Source: an uncultured Pelagibacteraceae bacterium
Lineage (GTDB): Bacteria > Pseudomonadota > Alphaproteobacteria > Pelagibacterales > Pelagibacteraceae
Length of the DNA: 64,000 nt
Assembly: GCA_902582235.1 (NCBI GenBank)
Contig: CACHQX010000004.1
Span: 1-64,000 of the forward strand
Direction: 5' to 3'
Below, in pieces: positions 56,114 through 64,000 of the stretch (position 1 is its first letter; each line of letters begins with the position of its first letter). The notes beneath the pieces are model-generated. The model searched no databases. It worked only from the letters and a program-made list of their open reading frames with translations, and had not been told where the DNA came from. The position numbers and the translations under genes are program-made.

Positions 56114-56147
56114 ATTTTTTCTAATTATCTAGGGTAAGTTAATTTAT

Positions 56148-57258
56148 TTATTTTTGCAAACACGCAATAATCGCATCTCCCATCTGAGAGGTAGAAACTT
56201 CTTTTTTTCCCTTAGAAATAATATCTTTTGTCCTTAATCCATCATCCAATACCTTTTGAACAGCGTTATCTAAGGCTTTAGATTCTTTATCTAAATTTAA
56301 TGAATATTTTAATGCCATTGAAAAACTTAATATAGTTGCAATAGGATTTGCAATTCCTTTACCAGTTATATCAGGAGCTGAACCATGCACAGGTTCATAC
56401 ATCGATCTCATATTTCCATCTTTGTCTTTAGCTCCTAATGATGCAGATGGTAATAATCCTAAAGAGCCTGTCAACATTGCAGCTTCGTCTGATAGGATAT
56501 CTCCAAATAAATTATCAGTTACGATTACATCAAATTGCTTTGGATTTCTTAATAATTGCATAGCACAATTATCTGCCAACATGTGAGTTAGCTCTACGTC
56601 TTTATATTCTTTGTCATGTAAAATTTGAACTTCTTCTTTCCAAAGCTGACCTGCTTCCATCACATTGGATTTTTCACATGATGTAACTTTATTATCTCTT
56701 TTTTTAGCTAAATCAAAAGCAACTCGCGCAACTCTTTCAATTTCTTTTGTAGTATAAGTGTGGGTATTTATTCCCTTTCGTTCACCATTATCTATCGGTT
56801 TGATCCCTCTCGGCTCCCCGAAATATATTCCGCCTGTTAATTCTCTTACTATCATAATATCTAAACCTGAAACAATTTCTGGTTTTAAACTTGAAGCGTC
56901 CACTAATTGCTTAAAGCAAATGGCAGGTCTTAAATTAGCAAAAAGTTTTAATTCTTTTCTAAGTTTAAGAAGTGCTCTTTCAGGTTTTTTTTGAGAATTC
57001 AAGCTTGTCCCATTTAGGTCCTCCTACAGCACCAAGTATTACTGCTTCACTCTCTAAAGCTTTATAAAACACTTCATCGGTTATGGGTGTTTTGTATTTA
57101 TCATATGCTGCTCCACCAACAAGATCTTCATCAATTTCAAAATCTAAGGATTTGTTTTTGTTAAACCACTGAATAATCTTTTTAACTTCGGCGATAACCT
57201 CTGGGCCTATTCCATCTCCTGGTAAAAGAAGAATTTTTCTTTTTTTAACTTTAATCAT
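56148..57258 (-). CDS. leuB: 3-isopropylmalate dehydrogenase, broken by a one-base frameshift
   Basis: Two frames together give a LeuB of about 369 residues. The N-terminal part (56980-57258) starts [21 protein letters not shown] and reaches [14 protein letters not shown]. The C-terminal part (56148 to about 57002) continues [21 protein letters not shown] and includes [29 protein letters not shown] and [12 protein letters not shown]. The break is a run of 8 A on the coding strand (56985-56992): as read it gives SKKT-stop, while 7 A would give SKKPERALL and restore the frame. It oxidises 3-isopropylmalate in leucine synthesis. The start at 57258 overlaps leuD by 8 bases. Probably functional or a sequencing artefact; see findings. 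Confidence 0.88.
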
Positions 57259-57856
57259 TAAAAATCCAAGGCCTTGCTGACTTAACCTTTTTTTCAAACT
57301 CGTTGATATGGGATGATTTTTCTAATGATAAAGCAATATCATCTAGACCTTCAATCAAGCATTTCTTTTTAAAGGGATCTATTTTAAATTTTAATTCATT
57401 ATTTCCAAAAAGAATTTTTTCTTCTTTTAAATCAACTTCAATTTCCTCTTTTCTCTTTGAATATTCAGCTAACTCTTTTATTTTTTCTTCATCGAGAATT
57501 ATCGGCAAAATACCATTTTTAAAACAATTGTTATAGAAAATGTCGGCATAGCTTGAGCTTATAACACATGTTATTCCAAAGTCTAAAAGTGCCCACGGAG
57601 CATGTTCTCTCGATGATCCACAGCCAAAATTATTTCCAGCTATTAAAATTTTTGAATTATTGTATGGGGATTTGTTTAATATGAAATTATCGATATTTTT
57701 TCCATCATCATCGTACCTCATTTCATGAAATAAGTTTTTTCCTAATCCTGTTCTTTTAATAGTTTTTAAAAACTGTTTAGGAATAATCATGTCTGTGTCT
57801 ATATTTACAATCGGTAAATAAGCTGGAATGCTTTTAAGTGAGGTGAATTTTTTCAT
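57251..57856 (-). CDS. leuD: 3-isopropylmalate dehydratase small subunit
   Basis: 201 residues: NIDTDMIIPKQFLKTI, NFGCGSSREHAPWAL and SYADIFYNNCFKNGILP are the swivelling-domain motifs of LeuD. With LeuC it isomerises 2- to 3-isopropylmalate. ATG shares a base with the leuC stop. Confidence 0.96.
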   Translation of the reverse strand: MKKFTSLKSIPAYLPIVNIDTDMIIPKQFLKTIKRTGLGKNLFHEMRYDDDGKNIDNFILNKSPYNNSKILIAGNNFGCGSSREHAPWALLDFGITCVISSSYADIFYNNCFKNGILPIILDEEKIKELAEYSKRKEEIEVDLKEEKILFGNNELKFKIDPFKKKCLIEGLDDIALSLEKSSHINEFEKKVKSARPWIFND

Positions 57857-59259
57857 TAGTTTTGATATTTTCTAACATCATCTAAATTTCCGGCGATAGC
57901 AGCAGCAGCTGCCATACCTGGGCTTACTAAGTGGGTTCTTCCTCCTCTTCCCTGTCTTCCTTCAAAGTTTCTATTCGAAGTAGACGCACATCTTTCTTGA
58001 GGTTTTAATTTATCGGCATTCATTGCTAAACACATTGAACATCCAGGTTCTCTCCATTCAAAACCAGACTCTATAAATATTTTATCTAGACCTTCTTGTT
58101 CAGCTTGTTCTTTAACTAAACCAGAACCAGGGACAACCATTCCATGTACATGTGAAGCCTTTTTCTTATTTTTTAATATTTGTGCAGCCTCTCTTAAGTC
58201 CTCAATTCTTCCATTCGTACAACTTCCTATGAAAACTTTATCAATTTTAATGTCTTGAACTTTCACATCAGGTTTAAGCCCCATATAATCAAGCGATCTA
58301 TTTATTGAATTCTTTTTATCAATATTTTTTTCATTTTCTGGATTGGGGATTTTTCCATTAATTGAAACTACATCCTCAGGCGAAGTTCCCCATGTAACCA
58401 TAGGCGCTATTTCATCACCTTTTAAATTAATTTCTTTATCAAATTTTGCATCACTATCACTTTTTAACTTACTCCAATAATCAAGAGCTTTTTCCCAGTT
58501 TTCTTTTTTTGGAGACATTGGTCTATCTTTTAGATAATTAAAAATCTTTTCATCGGGTTGAATTAATCCTGCTCTAGCTCCACCCTCTATAGACATATTA
58601 CAAATAGTCATTCTCTGTTCGACAGAAAGATTTGATATGACCGAACCAGCATATTCTAATACACATCCCGTTCCTCCGGCTGTTCCTATTTTTCCAATAA
58701 TTTGAAGAATTACATCTTTTGAAGTTACTCCTAAAGGAAGTTTTCCATTAACATTAATTCTAAAATTTTTTGCTTTTTTCTGAACAAGGGTTTGTGTTGC
58801 TAAAACGTGTTCAACTTCTGAAGTTCCTATTCCAAACGCTAAGGCCCCAAAAGCGCCGTGAGTTGCGGTGTGGCTGTCTCCGCAAACAATAACTGTTCCT
58901 GGTTGAGTAAAGCCTTGCTCGGGTCCTACTATATGAACTATTCCTTGTCTTTTATCATTCATTCCAAAAAGTTTGATATCAAAATCTTTGCAATTTTTTT
59001 CAAGTGTTTCTACTTGAATTCTAGAGTCGTTGTCATCAATTCCTTTAGATCTATCAGTAGTAGGTATATTATGATCAACAACAGCAAGGGTTAAATTTGG
59101 ATGTCTTACATCTCTTTTACTATTTCTAAGTCCTTCAAAAGCTTGTGGGCTAGTCACCTCATGTATCAAATGTCTGTCCACAAATAGTAAAGATGTACCA
59201 TCATCCTGTTGGTGGACTAAGTGATCACTCCAGATTTTATCGTATAAAGTCTTTGGCAT
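57856..59259 (-). CDS. leuC: 3-isopropylmalate dehydratase large subunit
   Basis: 467 residues, aconitase family. [39 protein letters not shown], and the cluster Cys residues in [13 protein letters not shown] and [11 protein letters not shown]. Starts the leuCDB run 11 bases after rplS. Confidence 0.97.
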   Translation of the reverse strand: MPKTLYDKIWSDHLVHQQDDGTSLLFVDRHLIHEVTSPQAFEGLRNSKRDVRHPNLTLAVVDHNIPTTDRSKGIDDNDSRIQVETLEKNCKDFDIKLFGMNDKRQGIVHIVGPEQGFTQPGTVIVCGDSHTATHGAFGALAFGIGTSEVEHVLATQTLVQKKAKNFRINVNGKLPLGVTSKDVILQIIGKIGTAGGTGCVLEYAGSVISNLSVEQRMTICNMSIEGGARAGLIQPDEKIFNYLKDRPMSPKKENWEKALDYWSKLKSDSDAKFDKEINLKGDEIAPMVTWGTSPEDVVSINGKIPNPENEKNIDKKNSINRSLDYMGLKPDVKVQDIKIDKVFIGSCTNGRIEDLREAAQILKNKKKASHVHGMVVPGSGLVKEQAEQEGLDKIFIESGFEWREPGCSMCLAMNADKLKPQERCASTSNRNFEGRQGRGGRTHLVSPGMAAAAAIAGNLDDVRKYQN

Positions 59260-59270
59260 TTAAAAAAAGA

Positions 59271-59804
59271 TTATTTTTTTAATTCAGTAGAAATCTTACT
59301 ATCTTCTTTTTTCTCTTCAAGTTTTTTGGGTGTCTCAGCGACTTTTGTCTCAGTTTTTTCCTCAGTATTCTTTTGTTCTGTTGCTGGTAACACATTTTCT
59401 TCTGTAACCTGCTCAGGTTTGGCCTCAATATCAATACCAATTTTCTTTTTTATCTTTTCTGCAATTCTTGCTGATTTACCGGTTCTTTCTCTTAAATAGT
59501 ATAATTTTGCACGTCTTACTTTACCAGATCTTATAACTTTGATTGTATCAACTATTGGACTATAAAGTGCAAAAGTTCTTTCAACACCTTCTCCAAAAGA
59601 AATTTTTCTAACTGTAAAGGATGAATTTAAGTCTCTATTTTTCTTTGCTATGCAAACACCTTCAAAATACTGAATTCTATCTCTTTTTCCTTCAGTAATT
59701 TTTACACCAACTTTTATAATATCTCCTGGATAAAACTCTGGGAGTTTTTTTTCAGCTGAAATTTTTTTAACATTTGCTTTATTTATGTCTTCAATATTTT
59801 TCAT
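59271..59804 (-). CDS. rplS: 50S ribosomal protein L19 with C-terminal extension
   Basis: 177 residues from the ATG at 59804; a TTG 5 codons upstream is possible. The core has [45 protein letters not shown] and [23 protein letters not shown]. After about residue 120 comes a low-complexity Glu/Lys/Thr-rich tail absent from the 115-residue E. coli protein. Part of rpsP-trmD-rplS. Confidence 0.95.
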   Translation of the reverse strand: MKNIEDINKANVKKISAEKKLPEFYPGDIIKVGVKITEGKRDRIQYFEGVCIAKKNRDLNSSFTVRKISFGEGVERTFALYSPIVDTIKVIRSGKVRRAKLYYLRERTGKSARIAEKIKKKIGIDIEAKPEQVTEENVLPATEQKNTEEKTETKVAETPKKLEEKKEDSKISTELKK

Positions 59805-59821
59805 GTTTAAATTTTGCAATT

Positions 59822-60508
59822 TTAATCCTTTTTATATTTTTGCCATAAATCTGGTCTTCGGTGCCGTGTTATAGCCTCAGATTGTGATAAACGCCAGCTT
59901 TTAATTTTATTATGATCTCCAGATAAAAGTATGTCAGGAACACTTAATTTCTCCCATATTTGAGGTTTGGTATATTGTGGATACTCCAAAAGCCCATTTT
60001 CAAAACTTTCATCTTTTGTAGAATTTATATTTCCTAATACTCCAGGCACTAATCTTAAAACTGTGTCTAAAACAACAAAAGAAGCCATCTCTCCTCCAGA
60101 AAGGATAAAGTCACCTATACTTATCTCCTCTACATTTCTAGAGTCTAGAACTCGTTGATCAACTCCCTCGAAGTGCCCACATAAAATATTAACTTTATTT
60201 TTTTTAACAATATCCTTTGCAATATCTTGATTAAAAATTTTACCTTTTGGTGTTAGATAATAAACTGTTTCTTTTTCACCCAAATTTGCGTCCAAAGATT
60301 TTGCTACTACATCTGGTCTCATTAACATGCCTACACCACCACCATATGGAGTATCATCAACAGTTTTATGTTTATCATCTGCGTAATCCCTAATATTTAT
60401 AAGTTTTAAATCCCAAAGCTTTTTTTCAAAAGCTTTTTTGCAAATACCTATTTCGAAAGGTCCTGGAAAATATTCAGGATACAAAGTAAAAATTTTCGCT
60501 TGAAACAT
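59822..60508 (-). CDS. trmD: tRNA (guanine-N1)-methyltransferase
   Basis: 228 residues with the SPOUT knot: [28 protein letters not shown] and [16 protein letters not shown]. It methylates G37 of tRNAs to prevent frameshifting. It follows rpsP by 2 bases; rimM, which normally lies between them, is missing. Confidence 0.96.
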   Translation of the reverse strand: MFQAKIFTLYPEYFPGPFEIGICKKAFEKKLWDLKLINIRDYADDKHKTVDDTPYGGGVGMLMRPDVVAKSLDANLGEKETVYYLTPKGKIFNQDIAKDIVKKNKVNILCGHFEGVDQRVLDSRNVEEISIGDFILSGGEMASFVVLDTVLRLVPGVLGNINSTKDESFENGLLEYPQYTKPQIWEKLSVPDILLSGDHNKIKSWRLSQSEAITRHRRPDLWQKYKKD

Positions 60509-60510
60509 AG

Positions 60511-61044
60511 TTATTTTTTCTTTTCTTCCTTAGGGGCCTCTGCTTTCTTTTCTACTTTTGGTGCTTCAGCTTTTTTCTCTTCCTTAGGGGCCTCTGCTTT
60601 CTTTTCTGCTTTTGGTGCTTCAGTTTTTTTCTCTTCTTTAGGTGCATCCGCTTTCTTTTCTGCTTTTGGTGCATCAGCTTTTTTCTCTTCCTTAGGGGCC
60701 TCTGCTTTCTTTTCTGCTTTTGGTGCTTCAGACGAGTCTTTCTTTCTATCTTTTTTCGGAACAGCTTTATTTGGATTATTTCCTGGTTTAGGCATTTCCA
60801 TTAAATTATTTTCTCCAAGTAATCGAGCAACTCTAGTTGTTGGCTTTGCTCCTTGGCTAAGCCAGTACTTTATTCTTTCTGATTGCAATCCAACTCTTTC
60901 CTTTTTTTCTTTTGGCATTAGAGGATTAAAAAAACCTAATTTTTCTATAAATCTCCCATCTCTTGGGAATCTACTGTCTGCAACCACAATTTTATAAACT
61001 GGTCTTTTTTTTGTTCCTCCCATTGATAATCTTAACTTTAACAT
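60511..61044 (-). CDS. rpsP: 30S ribosomal protein S16 with long repeat tail
   Basis: 177 residues, about twice the usual 80-90. Residues 1-80 are standard S16 ([42 protein letters not shown]). After a Lys-rich linker, residues 107-177 are eight copies of a 9-residue unit APKxEKKAx in which Ala and Glu alternate at the fourth position. The tail should be soluble, highly charged and probably helical or disordered. Between ffh and trmD. Confidence 0.94.
   Translation of the reverse strand: MLKLRLSMGGTKKRPVYKIVVADSRFPRDGRFIEKLGFFNPLMPKEKKERVGLQSERIKYWLSQGAKPTTRVARLLGENNLMEMPKPGNNPNKAVPKKDRKKDSSEAPKAEKKAEAPKEEKKADAPKAEKKADAPKEEKKTEAPKAEKKAEAPKEEKKAEAPKVEKKAEAPKEEKKK
60514..60726 (-). repeat. 27-bp tandem repeat coding the S16 tail
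   Basis: Eight 27-bp units, the last one short by a codon, encode APKxEKKAx. Alternate units are more alike, giving a 54-bp super-period (APKAEKKA then APKEEKKA). Repeats are in frame with rpsP, so copy number changes would lengthen or shorten the tail without breaking the gene. Confidence 0.9.
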
Positions 61045-61057
61045 TTGTTTCTCCTTT

Positions 61058-62416
61058 TTATTTAAGTTGATTGAATAGCTCAGGTGGAATTCCTTTTTCC
61101 ATTAAGCCTTTTGTATTTCCTTTTGACATCTTTTTCATCATGTCAGACATCATTTTAAATTGTTTTAACAATTTATTGATAGTGGCAATATCTGTTCCAG
61201 AGCCATTAGCAATTCTTTTTTTTCTTGAACCATCGATAATTTTTGGATTTTCTCTTTCTTTCTTAGTCATTGAAAGTATTACCGCTTCATTTTGTGTAAT
61301 TATTTTTTCGTCAACACCGGCTTGGTCCATTTGTGATTTTATTTTTGAAACTCCAGGTAAAAAAGACATCACGCCCTCTAGCCCTCCCATTTTTTTCATT
61401 TGTCTTAATTGAGAAAGATAATCTTCTAAAGAAAACTGACCTTTCCTTAAACTCTCTTCAGTTTCTTTAAGTTTTTCCTCGTCAATTTCGTCTGCTGCTT
61501 TTTCTACAAGGGATACGATATCCCCCATTCCTAAAATTCTGTTAGCAATTCTATCAGGATGAAAACTTTCAAAATTTTCTATTTTTTCTCCAATACCTAA
61601 AAATTTAATTGGAACATTGGCAATATGTTTCATGCTCAATGCAGCTCCACCTCTACCATCACCGTCAGCTCGAGTTAATATTATTCCAGTAACCTTTACT
61701 GTATTGGAAAATTCTTTTGCAACACTCGCTGCTACTTGTCCAGTTAATGAGTCCGCAACAAGTATAGTCTCTGTTGGTTTTATTACTTCTTCGATTTGTT
61801 TTATCTCAGACATCATCTGTAGATCTATTTGAGTTCTTCCAGCAGTGTCAAAAATAATTACATCAGATCCATTTAAATTAGCTGCAGATAGGGCTCTTCT
61901 GCAAATGTCAGCTGGAATTTGATCTTTTATCACTGGCAAGGTTTGGATATTATTTTGATCACCCAAAATTTTTAGTTGTTCCTGAGCAGCTGGTCTATAA
62001 ATATCTAAACTTACCATCATAATTTTTTTCTTATTATTTTTTTCTAAAAATTTTGAGAGTTTTGCAGTTGTGGTTGTTTTTCCTGAACCTTGTAAACCAA
62101 CCATCATTATTGTTACCGGGGGATTGGACTTTAAATTAATTTCTTGATTGCTGTCACCTAAAAATGAAACAAGCTCATCGTGAACAATTTTTACAACCAT
62201 TTGTCCTGGAGCTGTAGATCTTATTATTTCTTTTCCTAATAATTTTGGTTTAACTTTTGTTACAAAGTCTTTTACTACCTCTAGCGATACATCTGCCTCT
62301 AGTAAAGCTTGTCTAATAAGCTTAAGACCCTCATCAACCTGTTTTTCATTTAGAGATGGCGCCTTTTTAAATGTATCGAGTATTCCCTCGAATTTATTTG
62401 TCAAATTTTCAAACAT
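61058..62416 (-). CDS. ffh: Signal recognition particle protein Ffh
   Basis: 452 residues from the ATG at 62416, which has GGAAG about 6 bases upstream and the family start [12 protein letters not shown]; the frame extends further up only through the structured leader. NG domain: [40 protein letters not shown]. The C-terminal M domain binds SRP RNA and signal sequences. It pairs with FtsY, encoded just beyond dapF in the opposite direction. Confidence 0.97.
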   Translation of the reverse strand: MFENLTNKFEGILDTFKKAPSLNEKQVDEGLKLIRQALLEADVSLEVVKDFVTKVKPKLLGKEIIRSTAPGQMVVKIVHDELVSFLGDSNQEINLKSNPPVTIMMVGLQGSGKTTTTAKLSKFLEKNNKKKIMMVSLDIYRPAAQEQLKILGDQNNIQTLPVIKDQIPADICRRALSAANLNGSDVIIFDTAGRTQIDLQMMSEIKQIEEVIKPTETILVADSLTGQVAASVAKEFSNTVKVTGIILTRADGDGRGGAALSMKHIANVPIKFLGIGEKIENFESFHPDRIANRILGMGDIVSLVEKAADEIDEEKLKETEESLRKGQFSLEDYLSQLRQMKKMGGLEGVMSFLPGVSKIKSQMDQAGVDEKIITQNEAVILSMTKKERENPKIIDGSRKKRIANGSGTDIATINKLLKQFKMMSDMMKKMSKGNTKGLMEKGIPPELFNQLK

Positions 62417-62419
62417 AAT

Positions 62420-62513
62420 TTCTTCCAGCAGCAATCGCACCAGTGGGCGAACCCTCGCTGACTGGTGTCGATCTCTTTGTTTCCAAAGACACCGCAAAAT
62501 GCTGTTTTTGCGG
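62420..62513 (-). ncRNA. Structured G+C-rich leader RNA of ffh
   Basis: Directly upstream of ffh the base composition jumps and three hairpins can be drawn on the minus strand. (1) CCGCAAAA with TTTTGCGG around ACAGCA (62492-62513), 8 bp. (2) GGTGTC with GACACC (62464-62493), with an inner CTTTG-GAAA-CAAAG tetraloop hairpin and a 3' bulge. (3) CCAGT with ACTGG (62440-62465), with an inner GGG-TTCG-CCC tetraloop hairpin and a 5' bulge. Hairpins 1/2 and 2/3 share bases, so they may alternate. The ffh Shine-Dalgarno lies just below. I recall a candidate cis-regulatory 'ffh' motif reported from Pelagibacter but cannot verify it here. Confidence 0.7.
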
Positions 62514-62533
62514 AAGTTGTGAGAAACTATAAT
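62505..62533 (+). promoter_or_regulatory. Candidate promoter of dapF-ftsY
   Basis: A perfect TATAAT lies at 62528-62533 with a weak TTTTTG 17 bases upstream (62505-62510). It would give a leader of about 34 nt before dapF. The complementary strand reads TATTAT/TATAGT in the same place, with TTGACT (62546-62551) for ffh but poor spacing, so the two divergent promoters may overlap. Confidence 0.35.
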
Positions 62534-62573
62534 AGAGGTTCAAAAAGTCAATAAATAAGTTAAGTATTATTAT

Positions 62574-63386
62574 ATGGATTTTAAAGCTTATAAAATGGAT
62601 GGACTTGGAAATGACTTCGTCATAATTGATCAACGTGAAAAAAAATATGATTTAGACAATTCTCAAATAAAAAAAATTTGTAACAGAGGCAATATTGGTT
62701 GTGATCAACTAATTCTTATTAATAAAAGTGATAAATTTGATGCATTTCTCACTTTTAAAAATTCAGATGGCTCGGACTCCGCAGCATGTGGAAATGGAAC
62801 TAGATGTGTAGCTAGCTTGTTATCAAAAGAAAGTTCAAAAAACTTTATTACTGTTGAAACTTCTTCAGGAAAATTAGAGTCGAAAATTTTAAAAAATAAT
62901 TTGATTCAAACAAATATTGGAAAACCAAAAACTAATTGGGATCAAATACCTCTAAGCGAGAAAATTGATACAAAAAAAATAAAAGTTATGGTTGGTGATA
63001 TTGAGTTTTTAGGAACAGCAATTAATGTTGGAAATCCTCACATTATTTTTTTTATAAACGAATTAGAAAAGATCGAAATTAAAAAAGTTGGACCGATCTT
63101 AGAAAATCATGAATTATTTCCTGAAAAAGTTAATGTTACTTTTGCAAAAGAGCAAAGTAAAAATCATTTTAAAGTATTGCACTGGGAAAGAGGAGCTGGT
63201 CTTACAAAAGCATGTGGAACTGCAGCATGTGCAACTGCTGTAGCTGGTGAAATTAACGGTATTTCAAAATTTCCAACTGAAATAGAGTTTAAATTAGGAA
63301 AAATTAAAATCAATAAAGATGAACAAGGAAACGTTATTATGGAAGGTTCAGTCTCAGAAATTGAACATATTAATATAAATATATGA
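62574..63386 (+). CDS. dapF: Diaminopimelate epimerase
   Basis: 270 residues. The two catalytic Cys lie in SAACGNGTRCVA and KACGTAACATAVAG; KMDGLGNDFVIID opens the protein and GTAINVGNPHIIFF is the central motif. It interconverts LL- and meso-diaminopimelate for lysine and peptidoglycan. It overlaps ftsY by 4 bases (ATGA). Confidence 0.96.
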   Translation: MDFKAYKMDGLGNDFVIIDQREKKYDLDNSQIKKICNRGNIGCDQLILINKSDKFDAFLTFKNSDGSDSAACGNGTRCVASLLSKESSKNFITVETSSGKLESKILKNNLIQTNIGKPKTNWDQIPLSEKIDTKKIKVMVGDIEFLGTAINVGNPHIIFFINELEKIEIKKVGPILENHELFPEKVNVTFAKEQSKNHFKVLHWERGAGLTKACGTAACATAVAGEINGISKFPTEIEFKLGKIKINKDEQGNVIMEGSVSEIEHININI

Positions 63387-64000
63387 TTAATATTTTTCAA
63401 AAATTTAAGGATGGTTTAAAAAAAACTACATCAAATTTTTCAAAAGGTATAAAGGATATTGTTGTTAACAAAGAAATTGACGATAAAACTTTAGAGGAAA
63501 TTGAAGAATTTTTAATTCAATCAGATGTTGGGGTTGAGGCTTCATCAGAGATTAGACAACAAATAGCTAATAGCAGAATTGATCCAAGTAAAAATAAACT
63601 GGATGAGATTAACAAAATTCTTAAAGAATATATTCTCTCATTAATGAAACCTTTAGAAAATAAAAATTTTTTTCATCAATCCAACGAGAATAGAACAATT
63701 TTAGTTTCAGGTGTCAATGGAGTAGGAAAAACAACCACAATTGGGAAAATGTCTAAAATATTTCAAAATAATAATAATAAAACAGTACTAGCTGCTTGTG
63801 ACACATTTAGAGCTGCAGCAATAGAACAATTAGAAAACTGGTCAAAAAAAGTTGGAAGTGAAATAATAAAATCAGATGCAGGAAGTGATCCTGCGTCTGT
63901 CGCTTTTAAGGCAATGGAATATTCAAAAAAAAATAAAATTCATACAGTTTTGATAGACACAGCAGGTAGATTGCAGAACAAGAAAAACTTGATGGATGAG
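63383..64000 (+). CDS. ftsY: SRP receptor FtsY (cut by window edge)
   Basis: The first 206 codons, from the ATG that overlaps the dapF stop to the end of the window. The short N terminus (INIFQKFKDGLKKTTSNFSKG) lacks the long acidic A domain of E. coli FtsY. The N domain is followed by G1 GVNGVGKTTTIGKM, DTFRAAAIEQLENW and DTAGRLQNKKNLMDE. It docks Ffh-ribosome complexes at the membrane. In many alphaproteobacteria a tRNA methylthiotransferase gene (mtaB) lies between dapF and ftsY; it is absent here. Confidence 0.95.
   Translation, partial: MINIFQKFKDGLKKTTSNFSKGIKDIVVNKEIDDKTLEEIEEFLIQSDVGVEASSEIRQQIANSRIDPSKNKLDEINKILKEYILSLMKPLENKNFFHQSNENRTILVSGVNGVGKTTTIGKMSKIFQNNNNKTVLAACDTFRAAAIEQLENWSKKVGSEIIKSDAGSDPASVAFKAMEYSKKNKIHTVLIDTAGRLQNKKNLMDE

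Noticed and set aside
60514..60726. CRISPR-like array
   Set aside because: The 27-bp units are contiguous without spacers and code in frame for the S16 tail; no cas genes are present.
60500..60997. Plus-strand open frame with repeated Phe/Ser/Gly/Ala units opposite rpsP
   Set aside because: It is the antisense shadow of the S16 repeat tail; its repetitiveness mirrors the 27-bp repeats and there is no sign of independent coding.
62417..62497. 27-residue N-terminal extension of Ffh
   Set aside because: The open frame runs through the hairpins of the leader; family homology and the Shine-Dalgarno begin at the ATG at 62416.
62417..62573. SRP (4.5S) RNA gene beside ffh
   Set aside because: The G+C-rich structured block suggested it, but the conserved GGAAGGAAGCAGCC-type domain IV sequence is absent on both strands.

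Overview
The window looks like part of a streamlined alphaproteobacterial genome of the SAR11/Pelagibacter type. This is inferred from very low G+C, intergenic gaps mostly of a few bases, many 1-4 nt gene overlaps, a class I lysyl-tRNA synthetase, a SAM-II riboswitch before metX, a dimethylsulfoniopropionate (DMSP) demethylation operon with DmdA, and the typical alphaproteobacterial blocks ffh-rpsP-trmD-rplS-leuCDB-asd, atpHAGDC and sdh-mdh-suc-lpd. There are no tRNA or rRNA genes, insertion sequences, CRISPR arrays or phage genes, and no gene-free stretch longer than about 180 bases.

Layout. 1-2.4 kb: 5' end of polA (cut by the window edge), an ABC ATPase without its permease, bioY, and a RegA-type response regulator. 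2.5-6.8 kb: a four-gene polyamine operon (fold-III basic amino acid decarboxylase, deoxyhypusine-synthase-like enzyme, aguB, aguA) behind a promoter and a terminator-like leader hairpin. 6.8-10.3 kb, minus strand: queuosine-precursor-type transporter, rpmB, pyrD and a frameshifted lysS. 10.3-15.5 kb: trkH, an AmpG-like permease, a cytoplasmic NlpC/P60 peptidase and a TPR-sulfotransferase. 15.5-20 kb: tyrA-hisC diverging from SAM-II/metX-metW-gloB. 20-26.6 kb: rplU-rpmA-obgE-proB-proA-nadD-rsfS-ctpA-rppH. 26.6-33.4 kb: F1 ATP synthase operon and priA.

33.5-36.4 kb holds a three-gene accessory operon: PhyH-type dioxygenase, SAM methyltransferase and EgtD-like histidine methyltransferase. Part of it is much richer in G+C than its surroundings. 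36.4-49.8 kb carries the second half of the TCA cycle (lpdA, sucB, sucA, sucD, sucC, mdh, sdhBADC) plus a methylmalonate-semialdehyde dehydrogenase. 49.8-59.3 kb has asd, the DMSP operon (dmdA, alpha/beta hydrolase, dmdB, dmdC) and leuB (frameshifted), leuD and leuC. 59.3-64 kb has rplS, trmD, rpsP (with a long 9-residue-repeat tail), ffh (with a structured G+C-rich leader), and the divergent dapF and ftsY (cut by the right edge).

How it fits together: the TCA, ATP synthase and DMSP genes form a respiratory core that uses DMSP as a carbon and reduced-sulfur source. metX/metW under SAM-II control handles methionine. Most striking are (i) lysS and leuB each broken by one extra base in an 8-nt homopolymer, (ii) the DHS-like/AguAB polyamine operon with an attenuator-like leader, (iii) the PhyH-methyltransferase-EgtD cluster, and (iv) the structured ffh leader.
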